From Todiramphus chloris collaris (taxonomy: Eukaryota > Chordata > Aves > Coraciiformes > Alcedinidae): a stretch of DNA of 64,000 nucleotides. The notes beneath the pieces are model-generated. The model had not been told where the DNA came from, made no database searches, and worked only from the letters and a program-made list of their open reading frames with translations. Positions 1 through 13,835 of this stretch are shown piece after piece. The DNA lies in contig JANVCC010000011.1 of assembly GCA_025345505.1 (NCBI GenBank), forward strand, positions 7,380,767-7,444,766, read 5' to 3'. The stretch's first letter is position 1. The number at the start of each line of letters is the position of its first letter. The position numbers and the translations under genes were made by a program.

Positions 1-304
1 GAAGCATATCTCACAACAAGCACACCTCTAGTGCCTGAGTGGACATGAAAAAATTGTTTTTCTAACCCGGGGGATGACTGAAAGAAGTCTGGAGCTGCAA
101 TCTGGGAGATATCACATCTCCACAGTTTTCACTTGTCCTCTGTTTGGGAAGGCAAGGATTGGAAGGCTCTGATCTACATCAAAGGATTAGTTTTCATCTT
201 CTCAAGGGTATTTCATTCTGACTTGGCTCAGAAGGGCCCATGTACTAGATACTACGTTACTGCTTTAAACTGTAAGCAACTACACTTTTGTGCAACTCAG
301 AGAT

Positions 305-353
<49 letters not shown>
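305..353. repeat. (TTG)n microsatellite, about 16 units
   Basis: This is an uninterrupted run of TTG trinucleotides. It generates open frames that would encode polyvaline on the plus strand and polyglutamine on the minus strand. Neither has flanking coding character, so I treat it as a plain simple repeat that is probably length-polymorphic. Confidence 0.97.
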
Positions 354-3300
354 ATAATAGTCTTTCTGGATAATCCAGAAACTTGGTCATCATAACATGG
401 CTCTTTTTTCTTGGAATGATATGGTAGAAACAGATTTGGCCATTGGCTCACAGGAGTCAGAGTGATCATGTGCCACTTCATGTGGCATAAGGATGCCTCT
501 GTTGGTGCTAACACTGACCGTGGTCTACAGTGGTCTGCAAGGTCAAACTTGAATATTTACAATTGAGCCAAAGCAGGGGCAATACATGCTTCTGTCTGAA
601 AATTCTTCATAGTGGTTTTCTGAGTATTCCTAAATATGCCTTAAGATGGGATGCATTTAAGAAACTTCTACACAGATCAGGATATGCCTACACTGTACAG
701 GATAGTGGAAACACAGGTCTCTGAGGTAACACTGACCCACAAAGATCACTGACAAAGTGGGTGCTACACTGGTGTATCTATTTGGGTCAAGAAGTGATAT
801 TGCTATATTTGTTGGGTGCTATCTCCAACTAACCTGCTTCTTTAAGGCTGGAAGTGCACCATGCAGTACCACTGCATTAGGTAGTCATTGCACCCATAAA
901 GTTATCAATCATTTTAAGTTATGGTCTTATTGTAGGCTGGTGTGAAGGGATGAGACTACACACAGGTAATCTGGAAAAAAAAAATCCTGGATCTGCACTA
1001 GTCTGCATTTCTGTGTTTCTCTAAAGTGTCCTGAGACGCTGAAGTGTTCAAGTATTCAAGAAGTACTCCCACAGTCAGGAATAATCTTTAGCTGCTCTAT
1101 TGTTAATAGTATTTTAAGATTAAATATTTACTGTATTGATTTCTTCATACTGACATAGACACTCATTAAATACAACTATAAAATATCTTCACACTCTTCC
1201 AACCATCCATCTGCTTAGTCACGTCCATCAAGAATAACCCAGAAGCACAGAACAGACTGTTATGTTCCCACCTGAGTCTTCCAGCTTTAGCAAATGGTCC
1301 GCAGTGCTCCTTGCTGTCAGCACATGAAGGATGACCTCCAAAAAGAAAGAGCTGTTACAAAATGTGAGGTGTCCATCTTGTGGATTGGAAGCACACGTCC
1401 ATTTTATGGAACTTTTGGACAACATTTGAGATGGACAGAGAGGAAGCAGTTTCCTGGGTGAGAAGTAGGTGATTCAGAGCACTTCAAGTTCAAAGTGATA
1501 TCCACAGACCTACTTGGGAGTCACTAAAGAGCCACTCTTCCACAAAAGTTTGTCATAACAGTTTAGCAACAAGAGAAGAGCAGGGCAAGATATGGCTGAG
1601 GAACAAGAGAAAATGGTAGTAAAACCTATGTTTAACTATCACTTTCCTGCAGTCTGCCAAGAAGAAGAATCGTGTTAGTAGGATGGAGATGCACTGTGCC
1701 TCAAAGTTAACACCTGAGGTCACTTTTTTAGATTTGTTTTTCTTTTTATGTGGTTGTTTTGCAGCTACTTTTGTGTTCATCCCAGCAATTCAAATTTTTC
1801 TTATTCACTTTTCTTATTGATTCTTTGTTTCCTTTCTCCATATCCACAAGATGAAACTAAAGTGTCTTTTTTCCTCTTTCAGCATCTGCCTAGCTGTTTG
1901 CCTTGGCAGCACTCATGGGCAGCTAGATTTCCTTTTGAAGTTGAATGCTGACTTTCAACCAATTTTAATGCTCCTTTACTGAACTTCTTAATTCAAAGCT
2001 AAAATTTAAGCAGGCCAACTCTCTTAGAAGCCAATGCCACAGGCAGAATGAAGGGCAAATGGTATCTAAGTTGCATTCCAAGAGACTGAACATCAAAGAA
2101 CAATCACTACCCATTCCCCAAGCTATGCAGAAGGCTAGATTTCTTGGGCAGATTTATTCTTTTTTGAAAATCTTGCTCTCGGGACAAAGGTTTTCAAGTG
2201 AGATTAAATTTTTTAATAACCTCAGTAGCAATGTACTGTGGTGATCAGTCAAAAAGCAGTCAATGGGAGCAATATGTTTTTTGTTACTATTTTCAAGTTT
2301 TTGTTTCTCTAGTTCAGATAGAAGTTTTCAAATCAAATGGGGGTTCCTTTCACCCCGATTATTTCTTCTTTCTCCTCTTTTCCAGCCTGGAGCTTAGAAG
2401 AATTTCCAACAGCTTGTCTTAAAGCCTGGTTTCTACCAGGTTTCTTACTTGGCCTGTTCCAAATTTCACTTTAACCAGGCGTTCATTTATTTTCAATATC
2501 CAAGTATAGAAAGACATCTTCTGAGCAGAGTAGAGGAGATGGAAGGGAAAAAAAAGAGGAACAATTACAAGAGCTGAGCTTCTATCCTTTCTTTCCTTCC
2601 TCTCTTTTCCTTTCTTCTTTTCCTTTCTTCCCTCTTTCTGTTTATGAAACCTTTACTCTGCTGTCCCTGGATGCCTTGCCAGAGCTAGCCCCTGAATCCT
2701 CAGGCTTGTCCATAATGTCAGAGTTTGCTCTTTGCCTTATTACTGATCCTGACAGTACAATCACACAAAGTGAAATTTAAAAGTGCTTATGTCACTGGCT
2801 CCCTCTCACTCAACATGAGCTGCAGCTCAATACATCTCTGAAAACCAGGGATAGAGTGAAGGAGAAAAATCAAAGATAAACCTTCCATATAAAACCTACT
2901 ACCTTAACTAGACAGAAATTGCAGTGGGTTATGAGATTAGATAGTGGTGGTATGTGGCTGGGGAGATATAAATGTAACGTGTGGGTAACAGTTAAAATCT
3001 GCTTCTTCCAGTGCTTGGTTCCTGTGGACAAAGCAGAGGCTAATGCTCCGTTAAGACTTGTCAAAAGAATCACGTGCAACCCTACCCAAAGGTTGTTCTG
3101 CTATAAAGTCAAGGGCTTTGGAAATTGTGCTTTGTCTAGCTGCATCTAAGTTTCTCACCTGCAAAATGGAGATAGCACCTAGCAATGTAGAAACAATGCT
3201 TTTTATAACAGCTTTCCATTGTTTTGTTTTGTTCTGTATCTGAAAATATTGCAAATGTTATTTTTTACTTATTTCCAGGAAAAATTTGTCTCAGCATTTT

Positions 3301-6300
3301 TTAGTGAATAAACCTGAAAAAAAATCAGATCATTTTATTCATAAATACACTTTTATGAAATTGCTTCAGTTAATATTTTTTTAACATGCTGTATAACAGC
3401 AATTGTATATTGACTAGGTACAGATCTGACACTTCCAAGTGATGTCTTGGGGTAATCCAGACTAAATTCAGACCCTGGCATGGGTGTGAGTGGTAACTGA
3501 TCAGTGATTGCTCAATGGAGACTAAAGTGAGCCCTGGGTTTAAAATTGCATTTGAAAGATCCTATCAGGCATTCCCTCACCTACTGCTAGTCTGGGCCTA
3601 ATCTTATCTTAATGGTATGCTAATTTTTTTTCACAGAAGATAGTTGGGATTTTTTAGTGTTTGATAACTTCTTTGCACCATTTAATTTATTCACATGTTA
3701 TCACTGGCTATGTCTCTTTTTCAGTGGGCTTCTTATGCATTTTATTTAGCTATAAGGGGTTGGGGTCAAGGTTAGATTATCAAAACCTCAGTACCAATTG
3801 GTGTGGCACACTTGAGTTTTGTGGTCAATCACATAGGGGACACTCCTGGTGGGGTTAGGCAACTATCTGGTTAATTTTTTCTCCTTCACTCAAATGATTA
3901 ACACATAGTTATGAACAGCTCACCTGATGCAGTCATCAGTGCAAACATCGGTAGCTCAAGACTTGCTACTTCTACCACTCCAGTTAGTCATACAATCCTT
4001 TTGTAATATATAGAAACACTCACTTTTACTTTCTTTATTAGAACTTCCTTTCTTCATTAGAACCTAATTTCTGTTGGAGACTTAAGTTCCTTGATAATGC
4101 TATTTTGGTAGGAGGTGTAATTTGTTTATTGAAATAAAAGTCCTGCATAAAAATGCCAATAAATTGGAACAAGGTACACTAGGATAAGCACTTTATTCCA
4201 TGCTGGGAAGCTGTGTTTGCTTTAAATAAACTTGCACACCCAATGCAACAAAACTCCCTATTTAAAATAATCCTAGAGAAATGATAATATGTTGTTTCTG
4301 AAAGCTTTCCATGAAATTTAAATAATATTTTGATCACACAGGTCATGTAGAAGAGCCTTGTTTACCTCTTGCTTATGACCTCTCCCAGTATGGGTAGGAG
4401 TCATGTTTCTTTCTTTCTTTCTCAGTAGCAAGCAGAAGCTTGGAATTTCTGAATCTCTGGCAACAGTTTGCAGTACCTGTTCAGGAAAATTTCTTGCTTT
4501 CCTTTTTTCAAATTATGTTGCTGAAAAATCATAAACCTTACGCATCCCTGAAACCCATGTCAGCAGAAATGAGAAAGCAGATGCTGCTAGACTAGACATG
4601 AGATGAATTTTAGATGCAAATTCTTCTTTTGATATTCATATTATTTGGATGATCTTTTTCACAGAAGAATTAAATATCTCCTTGTAACTTTGTCCATAAA
4701 TAAAAGAAAAACACTTCTATCCACTATCTACAGTCTTAAAAGACCAATAATCATCATAGACAAAACACATCAAGGATAGTTACTTTCTAGAATAGCACTC
4801 AAAGTGGATTTTTACATTTTACTTTTATACAGAAAAGACATTGAAATTTCAGTCATTATCCATATGAGCGAAATGCATTCTTTTTCTCATGTTTTAAAAA
4901 TTTCCCACTACTTGGCATCCTGCAAAGCAGTCTTATTGAAGTGATAAATTAGATTTTATTGCTTTTGGAGCAATGATTGGACTTTTGCTAATCATTTGTA
5001 ATGAAGCAAATCTTGTTAATAGTGGGTATGCGAGTAAATCAATGCAAGCAATATTATTTTAAGGATGCCTTTTTATAAATTAAATAGAGGAAACTGAAAA
5101 ATGTTGTTGTTTGATAAAATGTAAAGGATTGGAAATGGCATGCCATTATTAAAGTATGGGGCATGAAACTAGCAATTTTTGCTAGCACCAAAATCCCAGT
5201 GGTTTTTTGTGTCAGAAAATACAAACTGGTAATTGCTTGTATAAGAATAGAGGATGATTTTTTCCCATTTGTTAGAGGAATCTGTGTGGAGACAGAAGCC
5301 TTCCCTGTATACTGTTATTAGATGACAAGATTTCATTTCACCATCTCAATTAACACCTCAGCCTCAAGCATTCTCAGGATCAATTGCTAGTTATTAATAT
5401 TGATGAACAAAGTCCCAACACAAATAATGCCAGTGATGCAGTAGTGTCCTTGGAGATATTTCAGAGCACGGAAAGAAGCGCAAAACTATAAAGCAGCTGC
5501 AGTTTTCAAGTTTCATTGCCTGTATGGTCTTATATTTTTTTTCTCCCATATTTGTTGAACACAGGCCCTAGGTCAGGACTCCAGGTCTGCCGTGGGATCA
5601 TCAGGTAGCATAGATATGCTCTGTGGGTCCCTGGTTCTCTTGCACCACAAACTACCAGTGATCACCACTTTTTTCCTTCTTTCCTCTTTTAGACCTGAAA
5701 CTTTTATTGGTCCATTTTTGCTACAACCATAATTTACATAATGTACCTAATCTAGCCCCGGTGTACAGCTACACATCAGGAGCTGATGAAAATATTGTTA
5801 ATGTTTACCTTGCTGAATTAGACATCTTGGAAGTAGCTGTGTGTCTGATACAACAGTTTGTATGGGTTTATGGAGAGTGTTAATTGTGTTTATCAGAGAG
5901 AGCATAAAAAGGCATCACCATGAAAAGGAAAGTTTAAGAGGACGCAGCAGTATGGAAGAACCCAAGCACCTTTCCATTTTTGAATTTATTTGTTATGTTC
6001 TGTTTTGAACTCTTTTTTTTTTTTTTTTTTGTTCACCTCTACAGTGAAAAAAATTTCCTGAAATCATCTAGGTCCTCAATATAGGAATGGAACTGAGAGC
6101 TGTTATGGAGCTGTTCCTCATGTCTGGAGTTTAGCTATTTATTTGTCCAGTAGGTTGATTTGACATATGTCAGGAAGGTTTTGGTTTTTTACTTGACATG
6201 AGATCAGTAGCATAAATTTAAACAAAAAAAGGCTGTTCTACTACTGTTGGTGTTATATGTTGGCATGGATGATGGTTAAAGCCAGATAGCAGCTAAACCT

Positions 6301-6974
6301 TTTTGTCATATTACTCTTTGGAGACTTCACAGAGGGTTCCCATGGTCCCTGAAAAACAGTATGCAGTTGCCATTTCAGTATCAGCATGAAAAAAATTTTT
6401 GAAGAAGTTTGGAAGAATTTTGGAGAACCTTGGAAAGTTCTCTAAACTCCTTCCTATCATTTTGCACAGTGGGTCACATAAAAAGGTCTAGACAGTGCTC
6501 TAATACTGTAAGCTCTGTTGAACGTCTCCTTCACAGGGAATCAATAGATTTCAGTTCTTGACTGAGGCTGAACTTCCCCACATGCACTTTTTGAGGCTAT
6601 GTGGATAAAAGATGTATCTGAGGGCACACATGATGATGAGTTGTCAGCTGTTCTTCCCTCAGCCTCCACCTGAACTCAAAAATCCCTGCATTTCATGACC
6701 TATTAATTTCTTCTTACCTTGGCTTTATGTGTCATATTTAGAGCTCAGCAGAAGGCACTGATACACTGGCATTGAGCCGAGGATGCTTGGGTCCTTTTTT
6801 TGTGATCATGGCTGATGTTTGCGGCTCCATAGGATGGTATTGGAGCCTTCCCTCCACTGCTGCATCAAGTTTCCCAGACCACAGTAAACTAATTTGCTTT
6901 CATAGGTTTATTGCCTTTTCCTTAAATTGTTTTATAGTTAATATAATCTGTTGGACTTTCATATTTACTGGGTA

Positions 6975-6979
<5 letters not shown>
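354..6979. other. single-copy-looking non-coding DNA
   Basis: This is AT-rich sequence with only short chance open frames (under 80 codons) that lack domains, splice context or compositional bias. A polypyrimidine tract of about 65 bases lies at 2578-2642 and a run of about 20 T at 6010-6030. I see no recognisable transposon. It may be intergenic or intronic. Confidence 0.6.
2578..2642. repeat. polypyrimidine (CT-rich) tract
   Basis: This is an almost pure C/T stretch built of TTTCC and TTTCTT units on the plus strand. It is low-complexity sequence. No acceptor AG followed by an open frame is seen just downstream, so I do not read it as a splice signal. Confidence 0.8.
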
Positions 6980-7012
<33 letters not shown>

Positions 7013-7069
7013 ACCCAAAAAAAAAAGGTTTCCAAAAAAAAAATCTTTTTAAAAAAAAATTTTTGTGAA
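6980..7069. repeat. A-rich low-complexity block with a 30-A run
   Basis: A run of 30 A (6980-7009) is followed by three more runs of 9-10 A separated by short spacers. No retroelement 3' end is recognisable immediately upstream, so this may be a simple homopolymer expansion or an old poly(A) tail whose body has decayed. Long homopolymers like this are also prone to assembly error. Confidence 0.85.
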
Positions 7070-9330
7070 ACAAAAATTTGACATGATGACGCATCCCAGG
7101 CAATGTTGTAGAAAGTAGAACAGGACACATGAAAGCCTGGTAGCCTGGTTACATCTGTGTATTAATTGCTTAATTATGTCATGGTGCTAAACCCAACTCC
7201 TAGTAGCAGTAATAAGAATCATGTTGGTACAGTAATAAAATATGCTCTAATTAGTGCATCTATACCTCTGTTCAGTGGGATGACAAAAAGTAGAAGCAGC
7301 AATTACAATATGGAAATAATTTGGTGTCACAAATCAAGTCCAACCTTCTTTCCTCATTCTTTCCTTCTGCTCTTCTCAACATCCACGTGTTCTGGGAGTT
7401 GGTTCACTCTACAGTAGGTATTAAGAGGCAGTCAAAGGAAATACTGGACATTCCAGAATATGTTGGGCTGTAAACAGCTTTTCAGGACCAAATTATCCTC
7501 ACTGGGACCACTGGCACATTCAGTTAAGTGTTCTGCTTGTTCTTGGTGTGGCAGCAGAGTTTGCTGGAGACTGGTCCACCACAGGGAATGACTCTCCTTG
7601 GGGCCATTTGCTTCAGCACTTATACGCCCAGGGTGGCAGAGCTGGCTGAACTTTTCAGTGTAGCTGAAAAATACAGGTCTAAACTACTTACCTGGACTTA
7701 TTTAATCTCCAGCCGTAGATCCTTCCAGAAGGTGATTCATCTCATTTTCTCAGAGAACTGTCTTTGAAAGTGCTTATCTCTTCCCATTCACTATAAGGCA
7801 ATTATGGCAATTAGCTGTAACTACACTCACATTTGAGATACGTAAGTTTTGGCAAGCTAATGGAGAAAGTTCCTGCTTAGAAGGGAACACACTGGACACA
7901 CAGAAAGTCGTATCATCATCTATCCATTTTATAGATAGAAAGGTGAGGCAAAGAGGCTGCTACTTGCTTACACAGTGTCCTGTAGTCAACTTATGGCAGT
8001 AATAGGTACCCCATGCACTTCAGTACATTAACCATTAAATAAGCTGTTAAGTTGCCCAGGCATTTAAGTTTATAAAATAGTCAGCATGACGTGGCTAATT
8101 GTGGTGGTTTTTTTAATACATTTATAACTTCAGTGATTGAATTCGTAGCTCAAATTGCAGTTCCTAATAAACACAGGATCTAATATTTGGCAAATGATCT
8201 CCTGGTTGCTGTTATTTTTCCTACTGATGCTTAAATATTTTTGAAAGATTGATAAGTAATTTTGAAAATGGTCAAACTGCATCTCACTTCAGCATTTGGA
8301 CATAATGATTTGACTGCAATGGATGTCATGTTTTTGTCAGAATGATGCATGAGTCACATTATTCTGCCACGTTAAAGGAACACTTGTTATTTTTAGAATT
8401 TGGCTTATAAACCAGCCACATTTCCATTTGCTGCCCAAGGGTGAAAGAGTAGCTGTCATTTTACTGACAGCACATGCTGCAGCATATGTCTGTCCCTGAA
8501 CTCCTGCAAAGTTGGGTGAAAAAGGCAAATGCAAAGTGAAACTTTCCTTCTCTCTCTTTGTCTTTTCAAGTATGAGACCTTTTGGGAATTGTTTTCATGG
8601 TTACGCTGGACATTTCCTCAAACAGAGCCCAAAACATCAATGAAAGGAGCTGATTTACATGTTTATAGTGGTTTTAAAAGCAACCAGGTTTTTCAGGGAT
8701 TTGTATTGTTGACCCACAAGACAATAGCATATTTGGAACTGAAATTCTAAGGTTACCTAACTGTAACGTCACTGATGACAAATTTACAGATTTGTTGGAA
8801 CTTTTGTCTGCTACGTATGGTTTTGTGACAATAATGTCCCTCAATTTTATCTTCTCTTTCAAAAGGATAAAACACGTTTTTTGCATGACAGCACTCTGTG
8901 TTTTTGCTATTGTTGTTGCCTCATTGAGAAATGTTTCATAAGAAGAAATAAATTTAAATTATCCAGTCATCTTAAAGAAAAGAACATTTTCATTATTTGA
9001 AAAAGAATTAGGATGTGAAGAATGTTGCGTTGTGCTTTGGAAAGCACAAACCATTTCTTTTGTGTCCTGTTTTTTTACAGTGCTTGACTACCTTCAGATA
9101 TTTTTTGCTTTAATATAGTCCTTGTAGTCACTATTTATCTAAGCTGGACATCCTGGTCTAAATGAACTGTACTGGTTTCCCTTATATTGCAGAGAAGATT
9201 ACATTATGCCAGCTTTCTGTTCATTTTTTTACTATAATGAAGAAGTCATTATGACAAAAATATAACACTAAGAAATACTCAGTTCCCCAGAAAATTCTTC
9301 ATAGAAAATGAGACTTAATGGACCAACTGC
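7070..9330. other. non-coding DNA, no gene seen
   Basis: This is AT-rich unique-looking sequence with no transposon signature. The largest open frame (about 80 codons near 7.5-7.8 kb) begins at a non-ATG codon and has no recognisable domain. Confidence 0.6.
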
Positions 9331-9422
9331 AATCACAGAACGTTAAGAGTTGGAAGGGACCTCAAAAGATCATCTAGTCCAACCTCCCCTGCTAGAGCTG
9401 GACTGCCTAGATCAGGTCACAA
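9331..9422 (-). mobile_element. CR1 LINE 3' tail fragment
   Basis: The minus strand ends in the CR1 3' terminus. On the plus strand it reads aatcacagaa, then agttggaagggacct, then agatcatctagtccaacctcccctg. It covers only about 90 bp of the 3' UTR, as expected from strong 5' truncation during target-primed reverse transcription. No coding part remains. The boundary at its 5' end is approximate. Confidence 0.9.
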
Positions 9423-12417
9423 TAAGCCAAACCAAATGCCAGACACTTGCATTAGAATTTCATTGCTAGCCCTGGGAGTAAACAAGATGATGATGAGGTG
9501 TGAAAGAAAAAGTCTATATGAAAGTCATAATTATGAATGAGGATTTTTAAAACAAAGCAGGTATCTAGGAAAGCAAGAAGTGGATGGAAATTGGGAAAAG
9601 GGAAAAAAAAGACCTGGCTGCAACAAAGAACTTGTTTCTGTTCCTTGCTTGTCCCAGTGCAGAACCAAACTTAGCTCTATGATTAAAGTTTTTCTTAAAT
9701 ATAGATTTTTTTTTTTTTACTTAAATATATATGTTTGCAGATAAGGAGAGACCTTAGTGCTTCTAACAGAGTCTGTCTGGTATAGAAGAGGAATAGAAAA
9801 GCGAATTTGCGCACATACAAGCCTTTGGTTTCTGATGTTCAAATTACTTGTCTCAAGTTGCTTGTGCTTTCTCCCAAATTCCCCAGATGTGTCACATATC
9901 TGTAGGTTAATGGAAAGGCTGACATTGGACAGATAGCTTTTACCTGTTCATGTTAATGCTTGGGAATTTTATGCTGTCCTCAAACTGTGACACAAATTAA
10001 GTTAGCCATATAGCTTCCAATACAGGTCAGTTTTGATACTAATTATATTGTGTTTCTTGTCATATATGAAGCATTTGAAAACTATAACTATCCCCTAATA
10101 TTAATATTGTTCTCTGAATTGAAAACTGTCATCTTTTTCCTCATTAAGTAGAGGTAATTCATGGTCATTGTCTTGGCCAGCTGTTGCTTTGAATCAGTTT
10201 AATAGTTCTCAGAATAACATTGTGCTTGGTGATTTAATTGTAATTCTCTTCTACCTGCCATCACTAACAGGACTGTCTTAGGTTTTTTTACCTATAGTAG
10301 ACTTCTTTGGTGAAGGAAAGTGAAACAGCAATGGCTTTTGTTCAGCTAACAAAAAGTATTACATTCTGCATAGCTGCAAGAAAGGGGAGTTTGACAAGGT
10401 TTGAGTCTTAGTCCTGGCAGAGTATTACTGTGCTGAATGTGTTTTCATTCATCATAGATCATGGGACTTACCATGCCAGGAAAGTGGCTCTGGCAGCACA
10501 GAACTGACTGTTCCTGATGATAAGAGTTCACCATGTTCACATATACATTTCCCACTAAACTGTTGCACTTTAATAATTAGTCTTATGGACTAATATCGTT
10601 TAGGGATTGCTCACTGGATAAGAGGCAGAAGATCAGAGAGGTGGCAACTAACAGAATGGAATTAGTGGTGAACCAGAAATGCTCCTTGTCCATCATCAGG
10701 AGCTGGAATAACTCCCCAGCTTCTATCCTTTAATAGCCTGTTTCTAACTCCTGAAAGAGCAAAGACAGAAATATGAAAATGCACTTCACATGTTATGAAA
10801 GTGAAAGAAAATTATTCTCAAATGTATTATTTAAAATATCATGAATGGAAGTATTTCTCAACACTTGGGATTGATGATATTGCAATATAACAATGTGGTA
10901 GTGAGATAACTTCCTGTGTTGAAAAAGTTTATGAATCACATCAGATATAATTATTTTTTGTTTAAGAAATGTCAGTGTGTATCACTAAGTTAACAATTCA
11001 CACAATTCAAGCTTTACTGAGTTTAATTATGGCAATACTCTGATAAACCAAAAAAACTTTTTTTCTTCCTTTAAGGTACCAGAACAGTCATTGCATCAAT
11101 GACAAAGGTGCACTTAGACGATGAGAAAAAACTGTGAATCTGTTAGCTGACTCAGGAGCTTCATGGCTTTAATTATTACACTGAAAATGAACTAAGACCA
11201 TCTATGTTTTTCATCTGAACATCCATCCCAGTGGCACAACAGCTTGTCCTGGGATGTGAAATTTTAAGTACTGTTTTGCATTTGTGTCAATGTTAATGGA
11301 ACCTAGAAAAAAAATATTTTTTTTTTACTTTAATAGCATATGTATGAAAGTGATGAGTTATTTTGAATAATCTTTTAGAAATTTGCAACATATTAATATT
11401 TTTTTACATATTCCAAATCTGGTTTTCCTCTCAAACTCTAAGCAATGGTATAAGAATTATCACCAGCCTAAAAAGTGATAGAAAAATTATTTGGAGCAAG
11501 GGAAAATGATTGTTTGGAAATTGCCCTCTGTTTTTTGACAGTTGATAGGCCAAAGGGTTGCCAAACTGAGTGCAGTTGCTGTGAATCTTTGCACAGCTCC
11601 TATCTCAGCAGTGTTTGTTGGGTGCCTTTGGAGACCCAAGGGGTGAGACAGTGTCGGTTTGCTTCCTTTATTAGAAAAATCCTACCCACACAGGAAAAAA
11701 TAGAGGGTAAAAGTTTAGTCATAAGCCAAAATAGTGAAGCAGGCAAAGCCTGAGACAATGGAATAAAGGAAAACTAGGAATTCCTGTAGAAGAGAGAACA
11801 ATAGTGTAACAGAGGGTCCTTCCCTCCCTCCTCCTACTGAGAGCCATTCTGAGTCCCAGCAATGACCCATCAATGCCCATGGTCAAATGAGCTTCTTAGT
11901 TTATAGATGACAAAAATCTGCCCTTAGGGAGCAGGAAAGCCCAAGTCCTGACTTCATAGCTTCCATGAAGTTCTTCATGCATGATGATCAGAAAGCTTCT
12001 TTCAGGAACCACCCACCAGACCCTGGAGCACTGCAGAAATGCAGCAGGAAGAATTTGCTCTAAGTCCCATTTTTTCAATATCTAAGGCTGGCAGAGGCAG
12101 GGGAAGGGGGATGAAGTGTCTGGGAGACCCCCAATTCCTAGCTCACTCTGCTGTGCTGGCAGCCCACTGGCTTTACCTTACAGAGAGTCCCAGTTAAAAC
12201 ATGTCTTGATGGCCCTGAGTACCAATGGGGCACCCTCACAGCTGCAAAGACATTTCATTTCCTTCCTTTTTGCACTGGCCACAGCATGAGCACAAAGAAT
12301 GACTCAGGTGAACTCTGTGTAGGTTTCTTTATGGAACCTGATCTGAGTTCTTCGTGGAGTTGCATTTTCTTAATTTCAGAAGTAGTCTAAAGAGAAGACA
12401 TCTGTTTCACTCCACAT
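9423..12417. other. non-coding DNA, no gene seen
   Basis: This is AT-rich sequence with short T runs. No transposon or coding signature was recognised. The 92-codon open frame near 11.5-11.75 kb has no domain and no splice context I can support. Confidence 0.6.
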
Positions 12418-12482
12418 ATTAAAAAAAAAAAAAACAACAAAAACAAACCAAATCAACACAAAAAATCCAACAATAACAAAAC
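12418..12482. repeat. A-rich low-complexity sequence
   Basis: An A14 run is followed by a degenerate CAA/AAC-rich stretch. It lies about 170 bp outside the LTR and is not part of it. Confidence 0.8.
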
Positions 12483-13059
12483 ATGGAAAATGTTCATATC
12501 AAATGTTACAAAGGAGACTGGGAAAAAAACCATCATGAAAAACAGTAGAAAAAAACAGCAATAAGAGACAGAGGCAGATACAGAATAATGGTGAGTTTCT
12601 TCTTGTTTTTCTTTTATTCAATGTACAGATGACTTAGTCTAGAAGGCACTTGTGGTGTGTAGATTGACTGGATGTCAGGTGCTCACCAAAGCTACCCTAT
12701 CACTGCCCTCCTCAGCAGGACAGGGGAACAAAGAATACAACAAAGGGCTCATGGGTCAAGGTATGGACAGTGAGATCACTCAGCAATTACCATCATGGGA
12801 AAAACAGACTCGACTTGGGGAAATTAGTTTAATTTTTCAACAGTCAAATCAGAGTAGGAAAATTAGCAATAAAACCAAATCTTAAAAATGCCTTCGCCCC
12901 ACCACTACCCCTTCTTTCCAGGCTCAGCTTCACTCCTCATTTCTCTACCTCCTTCCCCCAGGAATAGCAGAGGAATAGGGAATTGGGTTTGTGGTCAGTT
13001 CATGACATGTTCCTACTGCTCCTTCCTCCTCAGGGGAAGGACTCCTCACACTCTTCCCC

Positions 13060-13235
13060 TGCTCCACCATGGGGTCCCTCCCATGGGAGACAGTCCTCCA
13101 TGAACTTCTTTCCAACATGAGTTCTTCCTGCAGTCTACAGTTCTTTATGAACTGCTCCAGCATGGTTCCCTCTAATGGGGTGCAGTCCTTCAGGAACAGA
13201 CTGCTCCAGCCCACAGGGTCACAAGTCCTGAGAGT
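13060..13235. repeat. degenerate tandem units of about 47 bp inside the LTR
   Basis: Units beginning near 13060, 13107, 13153 and 13202 each carry a version of 'tgctccancatgg', then a 'tccctc..tggg' stretch, then 'cagtcctncatgaac'. The array is part of the LTR structure in this family and has diverged between units. It would lie downstream of the promoter, in the R/U5 part of the minus-strand LTR. Confidence 0.75.
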
Positions 13236-13358
13236 AAATCTGAACCAACATAGGCTCCTCTCTCCCAGGGGTCGCAGCCTCCTTTGTGTGAATCCACTTG
13301 CTCTGGTATGGGGTCCTTCACAAGCTGCAGGTTGATATCTGCTCCACTGTGAACTTCC

Positions 13359-13684
13359 CTTGTAAAAATGAACTTCAGTCTTTAAAAAGTTCAAAGTAGA
13401 TAGCCCCATTTTAAAGAAAGAAGTTTTATTCATGACATCTACAGCATAATGAATTTATAAGCTGATAGACTTACTAAAGCAGTTGACAATCATCATCTGA
13501 AAAAAAAAAAAAAAAGCACTTTGTATTTAATCAAGGAAACTATTATTATCAGTACCGAAACAACTGTTGTTGAAATGGAGCATAGTGGACCAAGAATAAA
13601 ACAAATTTCTAATTCCGTTGATGCAGTTTGGCCTCTTTCTTCAATATGGGTTATTAATTTGTTTCAATGACTAAGATGGAAGGT
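13359..13684. other. unidentified insert of about 326 bp within the LTR
   Basis: LTR-like sequence stops after 'ctccactgtgaacttcc' and resumes at 'acagcctacatcac', as judged from my memory of the LTR family. The intervening DNA is AT-rich, unlike the GC-rich LTR on both sides, and contains an A15 run. It does not resemble CR1 or another LTR. It could be an insertion accompanied by a small deletion, or a variant of the LTR that I do not know. Confidence 0.5.
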
Positions 13685-13835
13685 ACAGCCTACATCACAA
13701 TGATCTTCACCACAGGCTGCAGGGGAATCTCTGCTCAGGTGCCTGGAGCACCTCCTTCCCCTCTGACCTTAGGGCCTGCAGGGTTCTTTCACATCCTCTA
13801 TCCTGGCTGCTCTTGCACAGCAACTTTTTCCCCTT

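Noticed and set aside
133..514. Open frames encoding polyvaline and polyglutamine tracts
   Set aside because: Both are translations of the (TTG)n microsatellite; nothing else in the frames looks coding.
7528..7767. 79-codon frame considered as an exon
   Set aside because: No recognisable domain, and the composition is like the surrounding DNA. The pyrimidine context upstream is weak.
12945..13433. 162-codon minus-strand frame
   Set aside because: It lies across the LTR's GC-rich tandem units and the unidentified insert; no retroviral or host domain is seen.
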